Below, one piece after another: positions 1 through 5,758 of a stretch of DNA of 8,165 bases (positions are counted from its first letter, which is position 1; each line of letters starts with the position of its first letter). Location: contig CALGVF010000235.1 of NCBI GenBank assembly GCA_937920115.1, positions 1-8,165 on the forward strand, written 5' to 3'. The notes under the pieces are model-generated. The model was not told where the DNA came from and searched no databases. It was given only the letters and a program-made list of their open reading frames with translations. A program made the position numbers and the translations under genes. Origin of the DNA: an uncultured Clostridia bacterium. Lineage in GTDB: Bacteria > Bacillota > Clostridia > Christensenellales > Borkfalkiaceae.

Positions 1-496
1 CATTTAAAACTTTATAATAAACTTTGTAGTTTAGTCTATTTTCTAATATGTCTAATATCGTTTTGAATGTGTTTCCTTTATTATGATTTAAAAGGCCTTT
101 TACATTTTCTAAAAAAAAGCATTTTGGTTTGTGGTATTCAAGTATTCTTTGCACCTCAAAAAACATAGTCCCACGAGTATCATTAAATCCTTGTCTTTTG
201 CCAGCAATAGAAAAGGCTTGACAAGGAAAACCAGCCAATAATATATCAAATTTAGGAATGGTTTTTTCATCAATTTGAGTAATATCGCCGCTTGGAGTTT
301 CATCAAAGTTGGCAATATATGTTTTAATAGCATACTTGTCTATTTCAGAAGAGAATACGCATTTCCCACCTAATTTATCAAATGGAATTCTAATGCCACC
401 AATACCGGCAAATAAATCTATAAAAGTGAAATTCCCACCCTCTTTAGTATCTGCATTAAAAATATTGAGTTGTTGAGGACTATACTTATTTTTCAT
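1..496 (-). CDS. DNA (cytosine-5-)-methyltransferase, N-terminal part (cut by window edge)
   Basis: Translating the minus strand from the ATG at 496 gives 165 codons open to the window edge. Family motifs of C5-cytosine methyltransferases appear in order: motif I DLFAGIGGIR (residues 27-36, AdoMet binding), the acidic residue of motif II in SSEIDKYA (49-56), motif IV GFPCQAFS (89-96, with Cys92 as the catalytic nucleophile), DTRGT (106-110), and motif VI ENV (130-132). The target recognition domain and motifs VIII-X lie outside the window, so the recognition sequence cannot be inferred. The family is usually 300-420 aa, so roughly 40-50% is present. The enzyme transfers a methyl group from AdoMet to C5 of cytosine, normally to protect host DNA from a cognate nuclease. 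The start is the first possible one (a TGA lies a few codons upstream), but there is no clear Shine-Dalgarno. Base composition is much more AT-rich than in the housekeeping genes at the right end, suggesting transfer. It diverges from the 694-1410 gene. Confidence 0.95.
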   Translation of the reverse strand, partial: MKNKYSPQQLNIFNADTKEGGNFTFIDLFAGIGGIRIPFDKLGGKCVFSSEIDKYAIKTYIANFDETPSGDITQIDEKTIPKFDILLAGFPCQAFSIAGKRQGFNDTRGTMFFEVQRILEYHKPKCFFLENVKGLLNHNKGNTFKTILDILENRLNYKVYYKVLN

Positions 497-585
497 AACA
501 AACTTATTATATCATATAAATTGTAAATTTGTATTGTTTTATTTAAAAAATTTTTATTCTTAGATCGTGACGTGCAATTGTCTTG

Positions 586-615
586 ATATTATGTTATTTT
601 TTGTCTTATTGTCAA
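586..615 (-). promoter_or_regulatory. Candidate promoter of the methyltransferase gene
   Basis: On the minus strand TTGACA (610-615) and TAATAT (586-591) are separated by 18 bp, a good sigma-A type match. It would give a leader of about 80 nt before the ATG at 496. A second TATAAT lies at 506-511, right in front of the start, but has no convincing -35 element; if used, the message would be nearly leaderless. Confidence 0.5.
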
Positions 616-646
616 GCCCCTTCCACGGCAAAAACCGCCACTAGAC

Positions 647-675
647 TTGATTGTTTCAAAGTTTTATATTATAAT
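647..675 (+). promoter_or_regulatory. Candidate promoter of the 238-aa gene
   Basis: TTGATT (647-652) and a perfect TATAAT (670-675) are 17 bp apart. The start point would fall near 682, leaving a leader of only about 12 nt that consists almost entirely of the ribosome binding site GGAGAG (682-687). Confidence 0.55.
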
Positions 676-693
676 TGCAATGGAGAGTAAAAT

Positions 694-1410
694 ATGGAAA
701 AGTATTATAATTTATTGCCGATTATGATGATAAGTAAGAAGAATGTTAATGGATATAAGGTTAACTATGAAAAATATTTAATAGAATTATTAAATGCTTC
801 TCTGAATTTTATGAAACTAACGAAGTCTGAAAAATTTAAAGAAATCACAAAACAGTCAAATGGTGAATGCGATGCAGAAACTGGTGATTATCAAATTGAT
901 TTTAAATTGCTTGTACCAACAGAATTTATGCAATATAAAACTATGACTTTGCCAAATGTTGATTATAAAAATATCGAACATGGTTTTATATGTGTTAATG
1001 ACAATAAAAACAGCATAAATGAAGAGTTAAAAATAAAAGCAAACAATGCTTATGTGAATTATATTGGCAACCTTCGTTTAAAAAATAAGGAAGAATTGTT
1101 AAATATAATAGATGAAGAGTCTATATTAAAAAGCTCAATAAATAACATGTTGGTTGATAAAAATATTTTAGCTTTTATACCTTGCACTTTTGATGATAAG
1201 ATAAACGGATTATCTTTTGTTAAAAGAATTTTTGGTGCTCTATTAAGTATAAGAGATAATTTAAACAAGGATACATTTATTACGTTTTTACAGGGCGATT
1301 ATTTTCATATTATTCAATATAATAACGGCGAATATAACTTGTTTGATAAAGTGCACAAAATAATGTTGCCAACTTTTAATGATTTATATAGATTAACATA
1401 TTTTGTATAA
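694..1410 (+). CDS. Uncharacterised 238-aa protein beside the methyltransferase; candidate restriction endonuclease
   Basis: I do not recognise this protein by family. GGAG at 682-685, 8 nt before the ATG, supports the start. It is soluble, with no signal peptide or membrane segment. Residues 58-72 contain E58, D60, D65 and D69-F70-K71 in the context DYQIDFKLL, a hydrophobic strand ending in D-x-K. This is the kind of arrangement seen in the catalytic core of PD-(D/E)xK nucleases, with E26 or E31 in an upstream helix as possible metal ligands. The C-terminal half (about 155-235) alternates beta strands and helices. Its divergent neighbour is a C5-cytosine methyltransferase, and both genes share a strongly AT-rich composition, so a cognate type II restriction enzyme is a reasonable inference, but it rests on one short motif plus position. 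Alternatives are an accessory or regulatory protein of the cassette, or an unrelated defence gene. Confidence 0.85.
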   Translation: MEKYYNLLPIMMISKKNVNGYKVNYEKYLIELLNASLNFMKLTKSEKFKEITKQSNGECDAETGDYQIDFKLLVPTEFMQYKTMTLPNVDYKNIEHGFICVNDNKNSINEELKIKANNAYVNYIGNLRLKNKEELLNIIDEESILKSSINNMLVDKNILAFIPCTFDDKINGLSFVKRIFGALLSIRDNLNKDTFITFLQGDYFHIIQYNNGEYNLFDKVHKIMLPTFNDLYRLTYFV

Positions 1411-1460
1411 AAAAAACCAAACCAAACACTTAATAAAAAGTATTCGATTTAGACTTTAAA

Positions 1461-1590
1461 TGGTGCACCACAGAAAAGGGAACTCGTTACGCGGCGACTT
1501 GTCGCCGACGAGCGAATGTCCGTCGCTTGCGACGGCATCTTGCCGTAGGGCTCCCGCTTGCGGGAAACGGCAAAATCCCCGAAGGTGCAA
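1461..1590. repeat. GC-rich structured non-coding element with nested stem and three hairpin arms
   Basis: This block is sharply more GC-rich than the AT-rich gene before it and carries no credible gene. It folds almost completely by simple pairing. The closing stem is TGCACC (1464-1469) with GGTGCA (1584-1589), then GGGA (1478-1481) with TCCC (1576-1579). Arm 1 is CTCGT (1483-1487) with ACGAG (1508-1512), stacking across a 4-nt bulge on CGGCGA-CTTG-TCGCCG (1492-1507). Arm 2 is CCGTCG-CTTG-CGACGG (1520-1535). Arm 3 is TGCCGT (1541-1546) with ACGGCA (1567-1572), enclosing TCCCG-CTTG-CGGGA (1552-1565). TGCCGT can instead pair with ACGGCA at 1532-1537, which would disrupt arm 2. The 5' end is the palindrome TGGTGCACCA (1461-1470). 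It may be a dispersed mobile or REP-like repeat, or a structured RNA; the sequence alone does not decide. About 33 nt separate it from the stop codon of the lipoprotein gene. Confidence 0.6.
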
Positions 1591-1622
1591 TCGCCTATCC
1601 TTTATCGTTGACAACTTTCAAT

Positions 1623-3152
1623 TCAGTACGGCAAAACGAGGTCTATTTCCTCCTCGCCCAACGTGTAAGTGCCGGGCGTTACGCCGCTCCTCTGAACGTA
1701 TACCTGCTCTTTCGTCTTGATATTATATCTGCGTACCGACGCTGTACTGAACCAACCCACTCCTTCGTTTAAATAATAGTAGTCTCCGCACTTAGCGCCG
1801 CCGCTCACGAAACTGTACTCGTCGTAGTTGTGATAGGTCGCCTTAGACTTTTTCCCCGTACTCGGGTCGTACTGCTTGTCATGCCATACAAGCCCTCGGT
1901 ACGAAAACCGTATCAGCCCGTCGGAACCATAATACGCGTTTTCCAAATTCCCGCCGTTTACAAGGTCGGTCACATAACTGACTTTGCCGTCGCCGCCGAA
2001 TTTGTAAAGTTTCGCGTTTACTTTCTCATATCTGTCTTCGTATTTGTTTTCGTCGGATTCGGATACGCTTTCGCCCTCGCTTAAAGTTTCGCCGCCGCTA
2101 CTCTCCTCTCCGCTTTCCGTATCGCTCGAATTTTTTACCACGCTCTTTTTTACGACCTTTTCTTCGATAAAATACCCGCCGCCGATAAACGAATACGTTT
2201 TTGAGTCGGAATTATCCGAAATCAGACAATATAGCCGCTCCGTTTCTACGTTATAGCAGTAAAGACTGTTATAAATACAGAAATTTCCGGAAAACACCTC
2301 GTAGCCCGTATCCTTGAAAGTAGTGAATAAAATCAGGTTGTCTTTATCGACCGTCTCGCGGTCGAACCCCACCGAATACTCGCCGCCGCTCAAAATCTCC
2401 TTTTCCGTTCCGTCGGCAAGCGAAACGCCGTAATACGTATTCCCCCTCTCGACTAAGCCGTAGCCGCAGGCAAAAGACGCATTTGGGGGAAATGTAAGCG
2501 GTATGCTTTCCCCGTTGTCGAGATTATACGAAACATAATTCCCGTTCCCGTCTACGCGTAAAAGCAAGTAGTTTTCGTATCTGTATTCAAGCCATATATC
2601 TTTCGGATAGTCCGTCTCTTCGATTTGAGCGTAATAGCAAGGGGTCGATTTATTCGTGTTTATATCGAGACTCATATACGCGGTAATTAACTTTTCGCCG
2701 TTTTTGAATAATGCGGAAAACAGAAGTATATCGTCCTTTATTACAAAGTAATTCGTATAGTCGAGAGTGTACAACTCCCCGTCGAACTCTTTATACCTGC
2801 AAATAATCTCGTTGGTCTTTTTCTTTAAATTATGCTTAACTATTAAAACGACGTCCTTGTCGTTCGCGTCCTTGAAAACGCCGCCGAGGAAAAAATAATC
2901 GCCGACGTAACGATAACATTCACTTTGCGAATAGGTAAAAGTCTCGCCGAAACCACTTATTTCGTCAACGATATACGCCTCGTCTTCGCCGTTTGTTTTA
3001 CTTCTGTAATTATCGCAGTATAAATAATTCCCGTCCCATACTCTGTCCACAGCCATTTCCTCGCGACAGCCCGTAATAAAGACTGCGGCGGTTAAAAGCG
3101 ACAAAATTAAGGAAAACACGCGAACCGAGCGTTTACGTTTTTCGTTTTTCAT
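1623..3152 (-). CDS. Uncharacterised lipoprotein with probable beta-propeller-like repeats
   Basis: The 509-aa product begins with a basic stretch (K5-R11) and a hydrophobic segment (12-28), ending in the lipobox I-T-G-C with Cys29. It should therefore be exported, lipidated, cleaved by signal peptidase II and anchored on the outer face of the cytoplasmic membrane. The start is fixed by AAAGGAGG (3161-3168), 8 nt upstream. The mature part is rich in aromatic beta strands and turns of the type YNLDNGE, YNVETE and KFGGDGK, recurring every 40-60 residues. This is reminiscent of beta-propeller blades, though no specific family is recognised. Residues about 341-376 form an acidic, Ser/Glu/Gly-rich low-complexity linker separating a last module of about 130 residues. 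No enzymatic motif is visible. It stands alone behind its own strong promoter, so a surface sensor, binding protein or envelope scaffold is possible; none is demonstrated. Confidence 0.9.
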   Translation of the reverse strand: MKNEKRKRSVRVFSLILSLLTAAVFITGCREEMAVDRVWDGNYLYCDNYRSKTNGEDEAYIVDEISGFGETFTYSQSECYRYVGDYFFLGGVFKDANDKDVVLIVKHNLKKKTNEIICRYKEFDGELYTLDYTNYFVIKDDILLFSALFKNGEKLITAYMSLDINTNKSTPCYYAQIEETDYPKDIWLEYRYENYLLLRVDGNGNYVSYNLDNGESIPLTFPPNASFACGYGLVERGNTYYGVSLADGTEKEILSGGEYSVGFDRETVDKDNLILFTTFKDTGYEVFSGNFCIYNSLYCYNVETERLYCLISDNSDSKTYSFIGGGYFIEEKVVKKSVVKNSSDTESGEESSGGETLSEGESVSESDENKYEDRYEKVNAKLYKFGGDGKVSYVTDLVNGGNLENAYYGSDGLIRFSYRGLVWHDKQYDPSTGKKSKATYHNYDEYSFVSGGAKCGDYYYLNEGVGWFSTASVRRYNIKTKEQVYVQRSGVTPGTYTLGEEEIDLVLPY

Positions 3153-3190
3153 AGCGACAACCTCCTTTCACCCTGTAAAAGAGTATATAA

Positions 3191-3219
3191 ATTATATATT
3201 ACACGAAGCCCGTTGTCAA
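3191..3219 (-). promoter_or_regulatory. Perfect-consensus sigma-A promoter of the lipoprotein gene
   Basis: On the minus strand TTGACA (3214-3219) and TATAAT (3191-3196) are exactly 17 bp apart: both hexamers and the spacing match consensus. Transcription should start near 3184, giving a leader of about 30 nt that contains the AGGAGG site. AT-rich DNA just upstream (about 3230-3245) could act as an UP element. Confidence 0.85.
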
Positions 3220-3287
3220 TACCCGTTTTGAAAAAATTTTTGTTTACCGAAAACTGCCTAAGGAAATTTTTAAAATTCAACTATGTT

Positions 3288-3329
3288 TTTACACAGAAAG
3301 CGGCGACGGGCAAGCCCGTCGCCGCTTAT
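3288..3329 (-). terminator. Rho-independent terminator hairpin, copy 1 of a 42-bp repeat
   Basis: A perfect 13-bp stem (3298-3310 with 3315-3327) has a four-base loop that reads CTTG in the minus-strand RNA, closed by G-C, and is followed by TTTCTGTGT. It lies 33 nt past the stop codon of the minus-strand gene at 3361, so it should end the three-gene operon upstream. Positions 3288-3329 match 5759-5800 at 40 of 42 bases, in the same orientation. Confidence 0.75.
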
Positions 3330-3360
3330 AATTGTTGATTTTTGCCTGAAACAGCGTAAC

Positions 3361-3789
3361 TCATGAATAAAACGCGTCTATAAATTCCCCACGTAAACTT
3401 TCCCATTCTTTCCCGTAAAACCCATTATTCATTAAAATTTTTTTAGCCCGCTCCCTGTATTCGTACTTATCCTCTTCGTTAGCAAGCATTATCGCACTCA
3501 TTCCCGAGTTTCCGCAAAACCTGTAATAAGGAACAACCATATCGAAATCAGCCATTATTAAGTCTGCAAACTCCAAAAAAATCTTTTTATTCATATATCG
3601 TTTTTCTTTCTTCCTTTTTAAGAAATAATACGCTTGCAACACATACATATACTCTTTAACTTTAAGATTATTTTCGGCATCTTTTAGATTTACGATTGCG
3701 GAAACCATTTCGCTCAACGAAAAACGAGCGTATTTATCGTCGTTTTTAAATATTTTAAGTACTCGGAAGCCGTATGTTATCATACTCAT
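3361..3789 (-). CDS. Uncharacterised 142-aa helical protein, last gene of a three-gene operon
   Basis: I do not recognise the family. The product is soluble and predicted mostly helical, with a very basic patch (KRKKEKRYMNKK, 58-69) and a charged C-terminal half (RERAKKIL, 112-119). No signal peptide, membrane span or catalytic motif is evident. The start at 3789 lies 2 nt after the stop codon of the upstream 250-aa gene; a GAGG about 7 nt before the ATG sits inside the end of that gene, so translation is probably coupled. An alternative start is the Met at residue 3, which would lose two residues. The gene is followed by a strong hairpin terminator. The tight link to a membrane protein suggests the two work together, perhaps with this one as a cytoplasmic partner; that is inference from position only. 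Confidence 0.8.
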   Translation of the reverse strand: MSMITYGFRVLKIFKNDDKYARFSLSEMVSAIVNLKDAENNLKVKEYMYVLQAYYFLKRKKEKRYMNKKIFLEFADLIMADFDMVVPYYRFCGNSGMSAIMLANEEDKYEYRERAKKILMNNGFYGKEWESLRGEFIDAFYS

Positions 3790-3791
3790 AA

Positions 3792-4544
3792 TTACGCCTC
3801 GCTTATTATTTCTTCTATTTTATTCGGAATTTCGCTCAACTCCACTCTTCCGTAGTTTTTATGAGATCTTCCCGCGTATTCGCATAAACAATAACAGTCA
3901 ATCGACGTTTCGACAACGAAAACTCTTATGCCATGATTTTTGATATGCGTTAAAACTATAAGCGCGGTGTCGCATAAAACACTTTTCTTGTGCATAAACG
4001 AATAAAAAAGCGACGGCGTTCCGCCTATCTCTTCTGCCGCAACGAAGTTCATTCCGAAAAGCGAATCTCTATCGGGACTCATAGGCATATCCGAAAACAA
4101 ATCGATAAGAAATATACCCGTATCGTCGCTTGCTATTCCATGAACAATTCTCCCGCCGCCTTCTTGTTTCAATTCGAATATAATAGACTCTATTCTTTCG
4201 AGATAATATTCGTTGTTTACTACGACATCTTTATTTCTTGTTACCATTTGAGAATTTGTCGGCTTGTCAGCGTATTCGTTATCGTCCGAATCATTGTCCG
4301 TCGTTTTATTTTTTGCATCATATAAGATTTTATCCGCTTCGCCGACAGTCAATATCGTTTTTTTGAATCTGTTGTCAATTCCTTTTTCAAAAAAGTATTG
4401 CAGTGTTATTCCCACAAGAATATCCGCAGCAAGTAGTATCACACTTAAAATAAGAATCAAAGATTTTCCTGAAATCACGCCAAATATAATTCCACCGATA
4501 AAGAAAGAGAATAATATTTGTGTTAAAGTTATAAATTTACGCAT
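3792..4544 (-). CDS. Uncharacterised membrane protein with two N-terminal helices and a cytoplasmic domain
   Basis: The 250-aa product has two hydrophobic segments, about 5-25 and 28-50, forming a helical hairpin that would leave both ends in the cytoplasm. A linker rich in Asp, Asn and Thr (about 76-105) leads to a domain at about 112-250 with alternating strands and helices, for example GRIVHGIASDDTGIFLIDLF (131-150), ALIVLTHIKNHGIRVFVVET (194-213) and a Cys/Tyr cluster DCYCLCEY (216-223). No known catalytic motif is recognised. Its ATG overlaps the end of the upstream winged-helix gene by 8 nt (ATGCGTAA holds both the start and that gene's stop), and GGAG (4551-4554) sits 6 nt before the start. 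It is therefore translationally coupled in the middle of the operon. Its role is unknown; membrane sensing or signalling tied to the upstream DNA-binding protein is a guess. Confidence 0.85.
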   Translation of the reverse strand: MRKFITLTQILFSFFIGGIIFGVISGKSLILILSVILLAADILVGITLQYFFEKGIDNRFKKTILTVGEADKILYDAKNKTTDNDSDDNEYADKPTNSQMVTRNKDVVVNNEYYLERIESIIFELKQEGGGRIVHGIASDDTGIFLIDLFSDMPMSPDRDSLFGMNFVAAEEIGGTPSLFYSFMHKKSVLCDTALIVLTHIKNHGIRVFVVETSIDCYCLCEYAGRSHKNYGRVELSEIPNKIEEIISEA

Positions 4545-4824
4545 TTTTATCTCCTTTTTGTTGCTTTAAATTTCTTACAAAAAAATAATCTTCGTTTACG
4601 TCGTAATAGTATCCTCCGTTTTTATATTCTTTTCTTTTTATCGGAAGTCCTATATCAATTAAATATTTCAGATTTCGTCCGACGGTCTTTCTGTTGCACG
4701 GTATATTTTTTTCGTTCAGATACCTTGCAATGCTTGTTTGAGTTGCGGGATAGTCATAAGACGTATAATTGTATAATATTTTTAGTATGTATACAATAAT
4801 AACTTTCTTTAAATTTACTTCCAT
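4537..4824 (-). CDS. Small winged-helix DNA-binding protein resembling the N-terminal domain of WYL regulators
   Basis: The chosen start at 4824 gives 95 aa and is preceded by AGGAGG (4834-4839) with 9 nt spacing. A longer frame reaching 4890 would place its start beyond the predicted promoter and lacks a ribosome binding site. Residues 25-60 (TQTSIARYLNE, then NRKTVGRNLKYL) form a helix-turn-helix in which NRKTVGRNL looks like the recognition helix. It is followed by a wing, KRKEYKNGGYYYD (63-75). The RKTVxRNL...GxxIxxKEYxxGGYY pattern is that of the N-terminal domain of WYL-type transcription factors, but the ligand-binding WYL domain is absent: the protein ends about 20 residues after the wing. 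It probably binds DNA and may autoregulate the operon, whose next gene overlaps it by 8 nt. It could also act with its membrane neighbour as the missing sensor. Confidence 0.85.
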   Translation of the reverse strand: MEVNLKKVIIVYILKILYNYTSYDYPATQTSIARYLNEKNIPCNRKTVGRNLKYLIDIGLPIKRKEYKNGGYYYDVNEDYFFVRNLKQQKGDKNA

Positions 4825-4845
4825 AATCGAATGCCTCCTAAATAC

Positions 4846-4854
4846 ATTATAACA
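4846..4854 (-). promoter_or_regulatory. Extended -10 promoter of the three-gene operon
   Basis: On the minus strand this reads TGTTATAAT, a perfect TATAAT with the TG of an extended -10. No good -35 element is present at 16-18 bp, which is common for extended -10 promoters and leaves room for activation. The start point would be near 4839, close to or inside the AGGAGG site (4834-4839), so the leader is very short. Confidence 0.6.
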
Positions 4855-4894
4855 AATATCAGTGGACAAAAAGTTCCCACCCCTTGACAAACCG

Positions 4895-4929
4895 AAAAAA
4901 AAAGCGTCAACAAAACAAACGACGCTTTT
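4895..4929 (-). terminator. Rho-independent terminator of the 150-aa gene
   Basis: A perfect 9-bp stem, AAAAGCGTC (4900-4908) with GACGCTTTT (4921-4929), has a 12-nt AC-rich loop. On the minus strand it is followed by an unbroken run of nine T (4895-4903, partly within the stem). It lies about 20 nt past the stop codon of the gene ending at 4950. Read on the plus strand it is also followed by TTTTCTTTT, so it may work in both directions. Confidence 0.85.
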
Positions 4930-4949
4930 CTTTTATTGTTTTACGTTGT

Positions 4950-5402
4950 TCAGATATACAACTCCAATTTGTCGGCAACTCTGTCGTAATATTTCATACA
5001 CGTTTTCGTATCGTGTTTAGTGAGTTTAAACACACCTAAAAATCTGCACTCGTAGTTGTTGCCGCGATTATGCGGGTCAAGTTGAAATACCGCTCTTATC
5101 GGATATAAGTGTTTTTTCATTTCATCGTCGTATTTTTCCTTGCTTATACTCACGCATTCCTCTTCTATAAAAGTTCCGGAATTATATAGATGATTTATCC
5201 ACAACCAATCTTTGCCCGTTCCGTGAATTTCGCCGTTTAAATTTACAAACCACGCAATCATATTCGGCTCGCCGTATTTTTCGAGTTTTACAGAGGAACG
5301 CATATACTGCCCATAATGCGTTTTGAATATTTTGTTTATCATATCTGCCTTGTTATCACCCTTCCACTCGTCGCCAACGTTAAATACCGTCTTTTGTCTC
5401 AT
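4950..5402 (-). CDS. Uncharacterised 150-aa protein, possibly PUA/EVE-like fold, divergent from an XRE regulator
   Basis: No firm family match. The start at 5402 has GGGAGG (5407-5412) only 4 nt upstream, a short but usable spacing. The protein is soluble, with Trp residues in the middle (AWFVNLNGEIHGTGKDWLWI, 50-69) and a C-terminal block RAVFQL (103-108), YECRFLGVFKL (117-127), YYDRVADKLEL (138-148). The pattern of a strand, then Y-x-F-x-GVF and a final Y-x-R-x-A-(D/E)-x-L-x-L reminds me of PUA/EVE/SRA-like modules found in some bacterial restriction proteins, but I recall this by pattern only and hold it at low confidence. It has its own terminator and a promoter whose start point is covered by a palindrome, so it is probably controlled by the divergent XRE protein. 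Function is unknown; a defence or modified-base reader role is one possibility. Confidence 0.8.
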   Translation of the reverse strand: MRQKTVFNVGDEWKGDNKADMINKIFKTHYGQYMRSSVKLEKYGEPNMIAWFVNLNGEIHGTGKDWLWINHLYNSGTFIEEECVSISKEKYDDEMKKHLYPIRAVFQLDPHNRGNNYECRFLGVFKLTKHDTKTCMKYYDRVADKLELYI

Positions 5403-5416
5403 AAGTCCTCCCGTTT

Positions 5417-5431
5417 GTACATTCTATGTAC
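5417..5431. repeat. Short inverted repeat upstream of the 150-aa gene
   Basis: GTACAT-TCT-ATGTAC is a perfect 6+6 inverted repeat in the predicted leader, 4 nt upstream of the ribosome binding site. It could be a second operator half-site pair or a small leader hairpin. Confidence 0.4.
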
Positions 5432-5447
5432 CCTTTTATTTTATACT

Positions 5448-5465
5448 TGCACCTATACAGGTGCA
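5448..5465. promoter_or_regulatory. Palindromic operator candidate for the XRE regulator
   Basis: TGCACCT-ATAC-AGGTGCA is a perfect 7+7 palindrome with a 4-bp centre, typical in size for a dimeric helix-turn-helix repressor. It covers the predicted start point (about 5464) of the minus-strand promoter at 5471-5499 and sits 55 nt upstream of the divergent XRE gene. Binding there should block transcription of the 150-aa gene and might also affect the regulator itself. Confidence 0.6.
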
Positions 5466-5470
5466 TATTT

Positions 5471-5499
5471 AGTGTATCAAAGTGTAATAATATTGTCAA
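5471..5499 (-). promoter_or_regulatory. Promoter of the 150-aa gene
   Basis: On the minus strand TTGACA (5494-5499) lies 17 bp from TACACT (5471-5476): a perfect -35 with a weaker -10. The transcript would start near 5464, inside the palindrome, and carry a leader of about 60 nt. Confidence 0.65.
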
Positions 5500-5520
5500 G
5501 CAAAATAGAAGCGATATTTT

Positions 5521-5748
5521 ATGGACAAAATTACTGAAACGAAAATCGGAAACAATATACGGGACATTCGGGAAAACGCGAATATTACGCAGGAATTTCT
5601 TGCAACTAAATTACAATTAAGGGGTTGCGATATAACGCGAAGCGCGATAGCAAAAATTGAAGTCGGTCAAAGACACCTCTACCCCGACGAACTGATTTTG
5701 ATTAAAGAAATTTTAAATACGACTTTTGAAGAAATTTTGAAAGTTTAA
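5521..5748 (+). CDS. XRE-family helix-turn-helix transcriptional regulator
   Basis: The 75-aa product is essentially a single Cro/C1-type HTH domain. IGNNIRDIRENANITQEFLA (9-28) gives helices 1 and 2, and ITRSAIAKIEVGQRHLYPDE (38-57) gives the recognition helix and the conserved I-E-x-G-x-R turn; the domain closes with LILIKEILNTTFEEIL. This matches single-domain XRE regulators common in Clostridia, with the slightly long loop LQLRGCD before the recognition helix. There is only one Met and a TAG stop lies upstream in frame, so the ATG at 5521 is the only ATG start. The ribosome binding site is weak (GAAG at best), suggesting low expression. It diverges from the 150-aa gene; the 5448-5465 palindrome between them is its probable target. 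It likely acts as a dimeric repressor of the neighbour. Promoter elements on its own side are poor. Confidence 0.93.
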   Translation: MDKITETKIGNNIRDIRENANITQEFLATKLQLRGCDITRSAIAKIEVGQRHLYPDELILIKEILNTTFEEILKV

Positions 5749-5758
5749 TTTCCCAAAA

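Noticed and set aside
109..333. Minus-strand 74-aa open frame within the methyltransferase
   Set aside because: Out-of-frame shadow; the true frame carries all the methyltransferase motifs through this stretch.
1411..1460. Terminator of the 238-aa gene
   Set aside because: Only a weak AT-rich pairing around 1424-1443 could be drawn, with a mismatch and no T-run; not enough to call.
1460..1772. Two overlapping plus-strand open frames of 81 and 86 aa
   Set aside because: They run through the hairpin element and antisense to the lipoprotein end, have Arg/Pro-rich low-quality sequence and no ribosome binding site; they come from the GC-rich repeat.
3990..4569. Plus-strand open frames of 111 and 101 aa opposite the membrane protein gene
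   Set aside because: Antisense shadows; the minus-strand frame has start signals, operon overlap and sensible membrane topology.
4825..4890. Longer N-terminus for the winged-helix protein
   Set aside because: The extra 22 residues would be read from the promoter region, lack a ribosome binding site, and precede an AGGAGG ideally placed for the 4824 start.
4884..4912. TTGACA on the plus strand as a promoter
   Set aside because: No -10 element at 16-18 bp and no plus-strand gene follows before 5521.
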